Made by a program: the position numbers and the translations under genes. A stretch of DNA of 64,000 bases from Algibacter miyuki. Its GTDB lineage: Bacteria > Bacteroidota > Bacteroidia > Flavobacteriales > Flavobacteriaceae. A model generated the notes under the pieces. That model was not told where the DNA came from, did not search any database, and worked only from the letters and a program-made list of their open reading frames with translations. The stretch covers positions 310,001-374,000 of the forward strand of contig NZ_JAUFQP010000001.1 in assembly GCF_030409805.1 (NCBI RefSeq), in the 5' to 3' direction. Shown one piece after another: positions 52,951-62,174 of this stretch. Position 1 is the first letter of the stretch. The number at the start of each line of letters is the position of its first letter.

Positions 52951-54471
52951 CTTTATTTAAAGGGAGTTTAGTTAATTGGTTGGTTTTTAGGCTGTGTAAA
53001 TGTTTAAGTAGTTGCTGTTGAAATTCTTTTTGAAGTAAAGAGGTTTGTACGTTGTTAAATAAATTTGTCCATTCCTTAGGGGCTTCTTTCAAATCATAAA
53101 ACTCGCCAGTAATAATATGTTTTTCAGAATAATCTAAGGCATTTTCTTTTCTGTTGAAGACTAAAATAAGTTTATGGTTTTTTGTTCTCCACATAAAAGC
53201 AGCTTCTCCAGGACGCTCGTGTAAGGCTGAAAAAGCAGCTTCGTTTCTATTTTTATTGAAGAGGTTTTCTCCTAATAAAGGTTTGTCTTGATCTATTCTA
53301 GAAAATTTTAATAGGGTAGGCAAGAGGTCTGTGTTTTCTGCAGATAAATCATCAACTGAGTTTGGTTTTATATCTTTTGGTAAAGCTGTTCCTGAAATAA
53401 TCATAGGCACTCGTACACTAGCATCATATAAATTATATTTATTGAATTTGTAATAACGCGAGCCTAACATTTCTCCGTGGTCGGAAGTATAGACGATTAA
53501 AGTGTTTTCTAATAAGCCTTTTTGCTTTAAGGCTTTTAAAGTTCGCCCCATCATATCATCTATCCAAGTTATGTTGGCATAATAGCGCAGGGTCATTAAT
53601 TTCCATTCTTCTTCTGATGTATTTTTCCAATAGTCCTCATACATTTTTCTTCGGTTTACACCTTCAGAATGTGGTGATTGATCTTGCTCCCAATTCGGTT
53701 GTTCCGGGTATGTAATGTTGTCTAAATCATATAAATCTTCATATCCATTAGGAACGTTATGTCCAGCATGTGGTTTCATATAAGACAGATATAAAAACAA
53801 AGGTCTGGCGTCATTTCTATTCTCTATGTAGTTAATGGCTTGTTTTGTTATCCATCCGTCTCTGTGATCTGTTTCATCTAATTTACTTGTAAATCCGAGA
53901 TAGCCTAAATTATTTTCTTCCCCTGCACCCATATCCTTTATTTCGGCATCATATCGCTTTTTAGATTCAGGATTCATTTCTAGCATACTTATAGAACCAT
54001 CTTCTTTTATTTCAGAAACATAGCGCGTTTCAAAACCTCTTGTGTTTGTTTTAAATTTCCCCCAATGGGTTTTTCCAAAACCAGCCGTTTCATAACCTGC
54101 TTCTCTAAAATATTCTGCCATGGTTTTTACAGGAACATCTTCATCTTTTAAGCCGTCACTATTTCTATAAACACCTGTTTCATTTGGGTATAAACCCAAC
54201 ATCATAGAGTTCTGCTAGGCACGCACATAGGCGCTTGACAAACGGCTTGATTATACAAAACGCCCGTTTTTGCTAAACTATCTAGAGTAGGCGTGAGGAC
54301 TTGTTTATTGATGATTCCTAAAGCGTCATAACGATGTTGATCATCCATTAAAAAAATGATGTTTGGCCGCTTTAATTTGACTTCTGAAGTTTGTTTTTCT
54401 TCAGATTTATCTTTACCGGATACGAAAATGCAGAGTGTAATAAGTAAAGCTATTTGTTTTAGAGTTTCCAT
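52940..54471 (-). pseudogene. S1-family sulfatase, frameshifted just after the active-site motif
   Basis: The 5' part (54471-54202, 89 aa) starts METLKQIALLITLCIFVSG and holds FLMDDQHRYDALG and the formylglycine site CVPSR (Cys83), then stops after RTL. The 3' part (to 52940) resumes MMLGLYPNETGVYRNSDGL in the next frame and has TAGFGKTHWGKFKTNTRG, LSYMKPHAGHN, YTSDHGEMLGSRYYKFNKYN. One extra base near 54209 (giving RTSMMLGLYPN) would restore a protein of about 510 aa. As written, no full-length sulfatase is made. It could be a recent mutation or a sequencing error. Confidence 0.88.
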
Positions 54472-54514
54472 AAAATTGATGAAAAAAGCGTATTTAAAAG
54501 TCTATTATAATCGT

Positions 54515-55795
54515 TTAATGTATAATTAACTTCTTGGTTATAAAACTATTTTCATTTTGAAAACGGAACTTTATAAAATATAACCCAGCATCGGCATTGG
54601 TTAGTTTTATCGTATTACCCTCAGAATGATATTGAATTGTTTTACCTGTGATATCTGTTACAATAATTTGTTCAATATTATCAGACTTTAAATTTTTGAA
54701 ATTAACAACACGCCCTTTTTTTGATGGGTTGGGGAATAATTTAATAGCACTATCATCAAGTTCAAAGTCATTTGTAGATAAAGCTGCATATCTAGTGTTA
54801 TCAAAAGCCTGTGCTTGGGTTGGACCGCCATCTAAACCTTGAAATAAACGTCTTTGTTCGATTAGAGATAAAGCGATTCCCGTCATAGTATTATCATAAG
54901 TAGTACCATCATTTATGGTTTCAGGATAAAAAGTAAAAGCATTATTATAAGTTACAGGCATAATAATGACTCTATTACTTCTCATAAAATTAAAATCCAT
55001 TAGGTCTGTACCAAGCCATCTCACAAAATCTCTAAATTGTTGAAAACCGCTAGGTGTTCCATAAGGATTGGTCATTGTATTTACCGGAACTTGAAAAATA
55101 ATACGTTTGTTGATGGTGTTTGGATTCGTCCAAAGCCATTTAAGCAACGTTTGTCTTGAACCTGCATTATCATACCACAATTTCGGTTTAGCTTCAATAG
55201 TAATGTTATCTACCAAATTGCTTTCGCACCAAGATCTGCTTTCAGCACCATTATTTCGTGCATTATAGATGAGTTTTACATTAGGGAGGTTGGCATCCAA
55301 CCAAGTTCTCATGGTTTGAACTTCTTCTAAAGTATATTTATAAACCACTCTAGTACTTGGGTTGCTACCTACAAAATTATCAAAAAACATAATTCCATTT
55401 ACTGTATAACCTGCATTATCTATTTGAGTGAATTTTTTTTCTAGAAAAGGTATTAAATCGTCTCTGTCAGGGAAAGCATCACTTTTAAAAAAAGTTCTAG
55501 GAACTGGAATAAAACCGTTTTTACCACCTAATTCATAGGTGTTTACTAGATTATTAAATTGACCAGTAGTCAGAGACTCTTCGCCTTCACTTGGTGTTCC
55601 TGCAGCTGGTCTTACAGGCGTATTATTAATATTTAAACCTTCAACTAATTGAGCTGTATTTGCCCAAGTTTCTTTTTTGAAAATGGCATTTTTTGGTGTG
55701 CAAGTGGTCCCTAACCAAACTTCAAATTGACTATGGCTATTTATAGACACTAGTACAAAAGCTAATACTATTACTATTGAGGATTTATTTTTCAT
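54515..55795 (-). CDS. T9SS-exported protein of unknown function, possible TIM barrel
   Basis: 426 aa with a signal peptide (IVIVLAFVLVSINSHSQ). Residues about 25-345 have no family I recognise. NGFIPVPRTFFKSDAFPDRD, GYTVNGIMFFDNFVGSNPST, VDNITIEAKPKLWYDNAGSR and RVIIMPVTYNNAFTFYPET read like successive barrel strands with acidic ends. Residues about 350-426 are a type IX sorting domain (IKLFPNPSKKGRVVNFKNLK, FITKKLIIH). It lies between two sulfatases in the promoter-13 unit. Enzyme or binding protein for the same glycan is inference. Confidence 0.65.
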   Translation of the reverse strand: MKNKSSIVIVLAFVLVSINSHSQFEVWLGTTCTPKNAIFKKETWANTAQLVEGLNINNTPVRPAAGTPSEGEESLTTGQFNNLVNTYELGGKNGFIPVPRTFFKSDAFPDRDDLIPFLEKKFTQIDNAGYTVNGIMFFDNFVGSNPSTRVVYKYTLEEVQTMRTWLDANLPNVKLIYNARNNGAESRSWCESNLVDNITIEAKPKLWYDNAGSRQTLLKWLWTNPNTINKRIIFQVPVNTMTNPYGTPSGFQQFRDFVRWLGTDLMDFNFMRSNRVIIMPVTYNNAFTFYPETINDGTTYDNTMTGIALSLIEQRRLFQGLDGGPTQAQAFDNTRYAALSTNDFELDDSAIKLFPNPSKKGRVVNFKNLKSDNIEQIIVTDITGKTIQYHSEGNTIKLTNADAGLYFIKFRFQNENSFITKKLIIH

Positions 55796-55830
55796 GAAAT
55801 TTTTTAAGGTTTCACTTAAAGAATATTTTT

Positions 55831-57291
55831 TTAGTTTTTTGATTGACCAGCTTCTCTGTTTCCTGTGCCTTTTTCAATACCAACATTTAAATCTCCTAAT
55901 TCTTTACGAGCATATTCTACCACTTTCATTAGTTCTTTTTCTTTTTCAGGATATGTTGCAATAACGTTGTATTGTTCCCCAGGATCACGAGTCATGTCAA
56001 ATAGTTGGGGTTCTGTAATAACTACATTTTTCCGTTTACCATTTTGTCTATCGTTTCCTATGTCGTTTTGATAGCTTTTGTATGTATGAGGTAATATGAG
56101 TTTCCAGTTTCCTTTTCTAACACCGTTTAGGTTGTTTTTTCCGTAGTAGTATAAAATGGTTTCTCGTGGATCAGATGTGAAATCACCTTTAAAAAGGGAA
56201 CTAATATCAACACCATCAATTTTATTTTTAGATAATTTTCCTTTTGACATTGCTGCTAGAGTAGGAAGTAAGTCAATAGCACAACCTAATTTATTACAAA
56301 CCGTTCCTGCTGGGATTTTATTTGGATAACGAATGATGAACGGCACACGTTGTCCGCCTTCCCAACTACTTAGTTTACCTTCTTTTAAACCACCAGATGA
56401 ACCTGCATGGTTTCCAAAACTAAGCCATGGACCATTGTCTGAAGTGAAAATAACAATGGTGTTATCCATAATATTATTCTTTTTTAAGGCTTTAGTAATC
56501 TCTCCGACAGACCAGTCAATTTCCATCATGACATCACCATACATGCCTTGTTCACTTTTTCCTTTAAACTTGTCAGATACTCCTAAAGGAATATGTCCCA
56601 TGCTATGAGGTAGGTATAAAAAGAAAGGTTTATCAGCATTCTTATTTATAAATTCCACAGATTTCTCTGTATACATAGTGGTCAAGTTATCTTGATCTTC
56701 AAAACTGGTAATATTACTAACTGTTTTATTGCCTTCAATTAAAGGCAGGTCAGGAAGCTTACCACGTCCTTTATCTTTTGGAAGTCTTTCTCCTGTCTGG
56801 CTACTATAGGGCCATATATCATTTGAGTAAGGCAATCCAATAAATTCATCGAAACCATGTTGTAATGGTAAAAATTCTTTCTGCCAACCTAAATGCCATT
56901 TACCAACGCAAGCTGTTGCATAACCTTGATCTTTAAACATTTCAGCAATAGTGTACTCATCTGAGTTCAATCCCGTATTATGAAATGGAAATAACGCACC
57001 GTTAATGCCAACTCTATTTGGGTAGCATCCAGTCATGATTCCAGCCCTAGATGCACTGCATACGGGTTGTGCTGCGTAAAAATTAGTAAAGCGCATGCCT
57101 TCGCTTGCCATTTTATCAATATGTGGCGTTTGAAAACCAGTAGCTCCATAGACACCAACATCTCCATAACCTTCATCATCTATAAATACAATGATGACAT
57201 TTGGTTTACCTGAGTTTTTACTTTGTGATTGCATCGTTTTGTAGCTAAAAAAAAGGGATGCAATTAGTATTAATAGAATGTGTTTTTTCAT
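55831..57291 (-). CDS. S1-family sulfatase (C-x-A-x-R type)
   Basis: 486 aa with a signal peptide (ILLILIASLFFSYKTMQSQ). VIIVFIDDEGYGDVGVYGA carries the DD pair. The formylglycine site is CSASR (Cys78), the accepted C-x-A-x-R variant. VGKWHLGWQKEFLPLQHGFD, FFLYLPHSMGHIPLGVSD and VIFTSDNGPWLSFGNHAGSS are complete, and GLKEGKLSSWEGGQRVPFII is typical of the arylsulfatase A-like branch. It lies 12 bp downstream of the GH43 gene in the same unit. Confidence 0.94.
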   Translation of the reverse strand: MKKHILLILIASLFFSYKTMQSQSKNSGKPNVIIVFIDDEGYGDVGVYGATGFQTPHIDKMASEGMRFTNFYAAQPVCSASRAGIMTGCYPNRVGINGALFPFHNTGLNSDEYTIAEMFKDQGYATACVGKWHLGWQKEFLPLQHGFDEFIGLPYSNDIWPYSSQTGERLPKDKGRGKLPDLPLIEGNKTVSNITSFEDQDNLTTMYTEKSVEFINKNADKPFFLYLPHSMGHIPLGVSDKFKGKSEQGMYGDVMMEIDWSVGEITKALKKNNIMDNTIVIFTSDNGPWLSFGNHAGSSGGLKEGKLSSWEGGQRVPFIIRYPNKIPAGTVCNKLGCAIDLLPTLAAMSKGKLSKNKIDGVDISSLFKGDFTSDPRETILYYYGKNNLNGVRKGNWKLILPHTYKSYQNDIGNDRQNGKRKNVVITEPQLFDMTRDPGEQYNVIATYPEKEKELMKVVEYARKELGDLNVGIEKGTGNREAGQSKN

Positions 57292-57303
57292 TTTTAGATG
57301 CGT

Positions 57304-58638
57304 TTATTTACTGAAGTTAAACGCGTTAAGGTGAACAAGCTCGCCTTTATTGCCTTTAAATACGAAATATAGATTATGCGTTTTCTTTTTGTTTTTTAAT
57401 GTAGTAGATACGGTTTTGTAACTGTCCCAACTGCCTGTATTTGGTATGTTACAGGTGCCTAATAATTCTCCTGTTGGACTATCTAATCGAATTTCTATGG
57501 TTGCATTATCAACTTTTGAAGCCACCTCAAAATTAATAGTAGTATTAGCATCCATTTTTATGATGCTTGGAAAGTTTACATAGTCGTTATTTTGAATATT
57601 TTTCAAAACAAAACCATCTTGTCCTTCTTTTTTCTGAATGCCTTCAGACTTTTTAAAAAACCATTCAGCCTCGATAGTATCCCATAATGCACTATAGCTT
57701 CCAACACCAGTTTCATAATATTTACCTGTTTCTATAAAATTGGGGTCGCTAATCATATCACCATTATCTTTATAGTGTAAATAAGTCATCATAACTTGCC
57801 TATATGCTCTATTGTCATAAGGAGCGCATGTAAATTCCCAAGCATGGTAACTTTGCCCATTGTAATTTGCAAAACTAGCGTGTCCTTTGGGTTGTCCAGT
57901 ACTTCTTTCATTAACGTAAGGCCCTTCTATGTTTTTGGACGTTCTATAAATTCCTGCACAGCTTAAATAATACGTGTCTCCATATTTATGAAAATATTGA
58001 TGATCTCTAGCTCTCCCTTTTTCTCCAAAACCAAATTCGGTATCGGTTTTTAACGAAATTGGTTCTCCTTTTAGTGAGACCATATCATCGTTTAATTCAA
58101 TAAGTTGGTAGTACAACATTTTATTTAGAATAAACCCATTTCTACCGTATATCAGATAGTGTCTCCCATCGTCATCTGTAAAAGTGGTTGGGTCATATTC
58201 GTAATTTTCAGACATTCCTTTTGGTAAAAAGGCTTTGTTGTAAATATCTACGTAAGGTCCTTGTGGAGTATCTGCAACCAATAAACCTGTTTCTTCGCCA
58301 GCGTTAGAAAAGTAGAAATACACTTTATCATTTTTAAAAGCAAGATCTGCGGCCCAACATCTTGTGCTAGCTTCACCTAAATAAGTATCTTTTGGATCTA
58401 TATGTGCTTCAACTTTCCAATCTCGTAAATCGGTAGATGAAATAATAGTCCAATAGGTCATTTTAAATCCTTTGTTTCCAATAGCATCGTCTTTGCCAAT
58501 AGCCATATACATTTTTCCATCATGAACCTTCATGGCGGGATCTGCATAGCCTCTTATAATTGGATTCTGAGAATATGCTTTTTCACAATTTATAAGAACA
58601 ATAAAAGAGAGTAATAATATTTGAAAAACAGTTTTCAT
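57304..58638 (-). CDS. GH43-like glycosidase with C-terminal CBM6-like domain
   Basis: 444 aa with a signal peptide (FQILLLSFIVLINCEKAYSQ). Residues about 28-320 fit a five-bladed GH43-type propeller: IRGYADPAMKVHDGKMYM gives the base Asp, YEYDPTTFTDDDGRHYLIYG the second Asp, and an acid Glu is plausible in SYHAWEFTCAPYD. Residues about 335-444 resemble CBM6 (DGFVLKNIQNNDYVNFPSII, TTINFEVASKVDNATIEIRL). The family removes xylose or arabinose side groups, which fits a xylose-bearing sulfated rhamnan. It lies between two sulfatase genes. Confidence 0.82.
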   Translation of the reverse strand: MKTVFQILLLSFIVLINCEKAYSQNPIIRGYADPAMKVHDGKMYMAIGKDDAIGNKGFKMTYWTIISSTDLRDWKVEAHIDPKDTYLGEASTRCWAADLAFKNDKVYFYFSNAGEETGLLVADTPQGPYVDIYNKAFLPKGMSENYEYDPTTFTDDDGRHYLIYGRNGFILNKMLYYQLIELNDDMVSLKGEPISLKTDTEFGFGEKGRARDHQYFHKYGDTYYLSCAGIYRTSKNIEGPYVNERSTGQPKGHASFANYNGQSYHAWEFTCAPYDNRAYRQVMMTYLHYKDNGDMISDPNFIETGKYYETGVGSYSALWDTIEAEWFFKKSEGIQKKEGQDGFVLKNIQNNDYVNFPSIIKMDANTTINFEVASKVDNATIEIRLDSPTGELLGTCNIPNTGSWDSYKTVSTTLKNKKKTHNLYFVFKGNKGELVHLNAFNFSK

Positions 58639-58652
58639 AAGTTTTTTATTTT

Positions 58653-60173
58653 TTAGTAGCTTGGATAGTTTTTAATAGGAAATATTGGGGGTATTCCAAA
58701 TTTTGATTTACTTCCTTTTTTATAATTAGGATTTTTTACTGGAACTAGAGCATCAATATCGTTAAGATAATTATCGAGCATTTTTGTCATGCTCTGAACT
58801 AGTTTTTCTTTATTTGCCGCAATGTTATTGCTTTCAGAAATATCTTCTTTTAAGTTGAATAATTTATATTCGGGAGTTCTGTTAGGTCCTTCACCATACA
58901 CTTTTAGTAATTTATAATCTTCGTGCCATACTGCTGTTGTAGGATAGTTGCCTGTGGCGGGAACATAATGTGGAAAGTGAGAAAATACCGCTTTTCTGTT
59001 TAGTGGTTTTTGTTTAGTTAGTAAGTCACTTAACGATATACCATCTAGTTTTTGCTCTGGGTTTTGCTTTGTATTTGTTATATCTAATAGGGTTGGATAA
59101 AAGTCGGTGCTTTGAATGATTTCATCTGAAGTAGAATGTGGTTTAATTTTACCTTTCCAAGATACAATACAAGGCACTCTAATACCGCCTTCATAGATAT
59201 TTCCTTTACCAAAACTTAAAGGGTAGTTGTTGGTTGGAAAATCTCCATTAACCACGTCGTACATGTTTCCACCGTTATCAGAATAGAAAACGATAACCGT
59301 ATCTTCCATAATATCAAGAGCTTCTAATTTATCCAAGATGGCACCTAAACTCTCATCTACTTTCTCCATCATGCCTCCCATAATTGGGCTGTTTTGTTTG
59401 CCACGAGGATCTTTTTTAGCCGCATATTTGGCAATTAATTCTTTTGGTGCTTGATAAGGGGCGTGGACACCATATTGCCATACGTTTAAGAAAAAGGGTT
59501 TGTCTTTTGTCTGATTGTCAAGAAAATTTACTGCTTCTTTTGTAACTCTATCTGTTATGTATTCGTGCTTTTCTCCGTTTGGTAAATTCGGTATTTTATA
59601 AGGCGAAAAATAACTTGGAGGTCCTGGATGTTGTTGGCCGCCAATATTTATGTCGAATCCATGATCTTCTGGCCAATAGCCTTTTTGACCTAAATGCCAT
59701 TTACCAATATGAGCGGTTGTATATCCATTATCTTTTAAGGCTTCGGCAATAGTAAATTGATTTGTAGTAAGAAAGGTTCTTGAATCTGGTGTTGCCATTT
59801 TTTGCCAGGGCGCTCCTTTTTTTGCACTTAAATCTTGATTTGGGTTTGGAGGTAAATGGCCTCCAGGCATAGTAATACGAACTCTTGCAGGGTCTTGACC
59901 TGTTAAAATACTAGATCTGGTTGGCGAGCATAGCGGGTTAGCTGCATAGGCATGGGTAAATTTCATTCCCATTTTTGCTAACCGCTCCATGTTAGGGGTT
60001 TCGTAGTATTCACTTCCGTTTATACTGGTATCCATCCAACCCATATCATCAACTAAGAAGAAAATAATATTAGGTTGTTTTACTGTTTTTATCTCTTTTT
60101 TTGTGTGAGAACCACATGCAAGCACGCTTGTAAGAAGCGTTGCTAAACCAAAGGTTTTTAGTGTTTTTATCAT
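58653..60173 (-). CDS. S1-family sulfatase lipoprotein
   Basis: 506 aa with a lipoprotein signal (FGLATLLTSVLACGSH, Cys20). IIFFLVDDMGWMDTSINGS carries the DD pair. The formylglycine site is CSPTR (Cys82). IGKWHLGQKGYWPEDHGFDI, LNVWQYGVHAPYQAPKELI and VIVFYSDNGGNMYDVVNGD complete the active-site set. Its N-terminal half resembles the sulfatase at 6230 (both CSPTR with an extended insert after it). Its start lies 4 bp after the GH78 stop, so translation is probably coupled. Confidence 0.94.
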   Translation of the reverse strand: MIKTLKTFGLATLLTSVLACGSHTKKEIKTVKQPNIIFFLVDDMGWMDTSINGSEYYETPNMERLAKMGMKFTHAYAANPLCSPTRSSILTGQDPARVRITMPGGHLPPNPNQDLSAKKGAPWQKMATPDSRTFLTTNQFTIAEALKDNGYTTAHIGKWHLGQKGYWPEDHGFDINIGGQQHPGPPSYFSPYKIPNLPNGEKHEYITDRVTKEAVNFLDNQTKDKPFFLNVWQYGVHAPYQAPKELIAKYAAKKDPRGKQNSPIMGGMMEKVDESLGAILDKLEALDIMEDTVIVFYSDNGGNMYDVVNGDFPTNNYPLSFGKGNIYEGGIRVPCIVSWKGKIKPHSTSDEIIQSTDFYPTLLDITNTKQNPEQKLDGISLSDLLTKQKPLNRKAVFSHFPHYVPATGNYPTTAVWHEDYKLLKVYGEGPNRTPEYKLFNLKEDISESNNIAANKEKLVQSMTKMLDNYLNDIDALVPVKNPNYKKGSKSKFGIPPIFPIKNYPSY

Positions 60174-60177
60174 GAAT

Positions 60178-61935
60178 TTATTGAATTACTTTTAACCCTT
60201 TTGGAGCGTCTATTGATGTAGTTATTTTACCGTTAGATTCTTTTTTATGACCGACTTTTAATACTCCAAATTTTGTTGGAAACGTACCGTTAACAAATTC
60301 TAAATCGCCAAGGTGTGGTTCTAGTTTTATAGTATTTCCGCCATCTAAAACATTTACGCCTAACACATGCTGTGTTAACCAAGATGTTGGTCCGCTTGCC
60401 CAACCATGGCATAAACTATGTCTTAATCCTACATAACAAAAGGCTCCAAAATCTTTATGAATATCACTTTTGTTTTCAGTGGGAACTTCGTCAATTCTTC
60501 CGCTAATTTTGCCTTCTGTAATATTAAAACCTTCCCAAAACGTTGTAGCACCTAAATCTAACATGCCACCCCAATAGTCTTTAATAACATTTATAGCCCC
60601 GTTGTAATCATCGGCTTTAGCCATAGCTTCTAAAATATAATAGCCATAAAATGTAGACATATTTTCTACACCATTTTTTGTTAAAATTTCTGAATTAATT
60701 TGTTTTGCTTTTGCAATATCTGCCAATACCATTAAGGAGGCTGCTTGTTTGGTTGTGTTGCCTTCAGGGATATGTTTCTTTAAATTTTTAGATATTTTTT
60801 TATATTTTTTCTGAAGATCGGGTCTGTTAAATTCTCCCATAATGTCCGAACCAGCCTCAAAAGTCATAATCATCATAGCTTGTAAGCCTGCATGAATAGC
60901 TTTAGGGTCTGTACTTGTTGGCCAATCTAAAAAACGCATTCCGTTTAAAACCTCTTTATTATCGTTATCTATAAAAGTGCTTAACTGATCTAACAATGCA
61001 ATCATATAGGTTTCTTGTTCTTTTAAGTATGGTAAATCACCATGATAATCGTACCAATTTTTATGAATTAATAACCACCACATTGAATACGAACTAATGG
61101 TATTCATCCATTGTGGTAACGGGTGTTGGTCTCTTGCCAAATCTAAACTTTTAGGGACAATACTATTTTTTCCAAAAACAGTATTAATCGTCATCACTTC
61201 GGGATGCATATCGCCAACCCAAACTAAACGATCTCTTTTTATACCGTCCCATAAATAACTTTGCATGTTTAAATGCACAGTATAAGCACCTGTTAGCCAA
61301 ATATCATTTAAACGTTTATCGCTACTTTCAAAGGAGCCTAAATAGGGAATGTCTCTATATGTAAATGCTGCTGCAATTTCTTTTAATGGTGCGTTTTCAT
61401 TGGCATCAACTAAATCAATTCTAAGAAAACGAAACCCAGTTTCTCCAACTTCCACAGCGCCTAACCATGGGACTTCAATAATAAAATCTCTTAAAGAGTG
61501 TTCGTTTGTTGCTGTGTTTTCACCACCAACATCAGACATGGTTTCTGAGACCGATTCACCAAAACGCAATCTTAATTTAAGTGGTGTTTTACTCGGTCTA
61601 ATGCCCATTGATATTTTTACACCACCATGAATTTCTTTTCCGTAGTCTAAAATAATACCGGGTTTGTGAGTGTCTGTGCTTATTAATCTGAATTGATTTT
61701 TATCATTCACAGCTACTTGGCCGTTTCCTTTTTTTAATAAGGTTTCTTCGTTTTGGATATACGTATCTGTATCATCCGATTGCCAAATGATTTTTTGCGG
61801 GGTTAAATAGGTTTTAACCATTTTTGAATGACTCGCTCTAGCTTCATCACTTTCGTTGAAAATAGGAGGGAGTTGCCCGAAAAATAAGGTTTGGCTTAAA
61901 AGGAAAACCAATAATATAGCGTGTGTTTTTTTCAT
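60178..61935 (-). CDS. Short GH78-type alpha-L-rhamnosidase
   Basis: 585 aa with a signal peptide (AILLVFLLSQTLFFGQ). It is much shorter than the other two GH78 proteins because the long N-terminal sandwich domains are reduced (GIILDYGKEIHGGVKISMGI, TGFRFLRIDLVDANENAPLK). The (alpha/alpha)6 barrel is introduced by YLWDGIKRDRLVWVGDMHPE near residue 230, with the usual acidic cluster. GATTFWEGFNITEGKISGRI and HGWASGPTSWLTQHVLGV are present near the end. It is the first gene of a seven-gene unit reaching to 48930. Confidence 0.87.
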   Translation of the reverse strand: MKKTHAILLVFLLSQTLFFGQLPPIFNESDEARASHSKMVKTYLTPQKIIWQSDDTDTYIQNEETLLKKGNGQVAVNDKNQFRLISTDTHKPGIILDYGKEIHGGVKISMGIRPSKTPLKLRLRFGESVSETMSDVGGENTATNEHSLRDFIIEVPWLGAVEVGETGFRFLRIDLVDANENAPLKEIAAAFTYRDIPYLGSFESSDKRLNDIWLTGAYTVHLNMQSYLWDGIKRDRLVWVGDMHPEVMTINTVFGKNSIVPKSLDLARDQHPLPQWMNTISSYSMWWLLIHKNWYDYHGDLPYLKEQETYMIALLDQLSTFIDNDNKEVLNGMRFLDWPTSTDPKAIHAGLQAMMIMTFEAGSDIMGEFNRPDLQKKYKKISKNLKKHIPEGNTTKQAASLMVLADIAKAKQINSEILTKNGVENMSTFYGYYILEAMAKADDYNGAINVIKDYWGGMLDLGATTFWEGFNITEGKISGRIDEVPTENKSDIHKDFGAFCYVGLRHSLCHGWASGPTSWLTQHVLGVNVLDGGNTIKLEPHLGDLEFVNGTFPTKFGVLKVGHKKESNGKITTSIDAPKGLKVIQ

Positions 61936-61987
61936 TTTTTGACTTTATTGAAAAAGATTAATAATTTTTATGTGTTACACTGGCTTG

Positions 61988-62037
61988 TAAAAGTACCTCA
62001 GAATACAATAAATAGTATCCTGTTGAAACCTGTTGCC
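61988..62037 (-). promoter_or_regulatory. Locus-type promoter 13 (48930-61935 unit)
   Basis: Read on the minus strand: CAACAGG occurs twice, 10 bp apart, the second copy forming the element ACAGGATAC (62023-62015). A 19-bp spacer and -7 box TACTTTTA (61995-61988) follow. This is the clearest example of the direct repeat. Confidence 0.8.
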
Positions 62038-62105
62038 TTTATATATTAAATGAAAGGCGGTTACTTGTTTTTGGTTTTAAATCATTGATATAAAAAAGGA
62101 GTATA

Positions 62106-62150
62106 GCAGATATAGCAGGATACATTAGGGGATTATATTTAATATTTTTG
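62106..62150 (+). promoter_or_regulatory. Locus-type promoter 14 (62175-63661)
   Basis: Half-site GCAGAT (62106-62111), element GCAGGATAC (62115-62123), 19-bp spacer, perfect -7 box TATTTTTG (62143-62150). The leader is about 18 nt if translation starts at 62175. Confidence 0.82.
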
Positions 62151-62174
62151 AGGACTAATTTAATATGTGATTTT

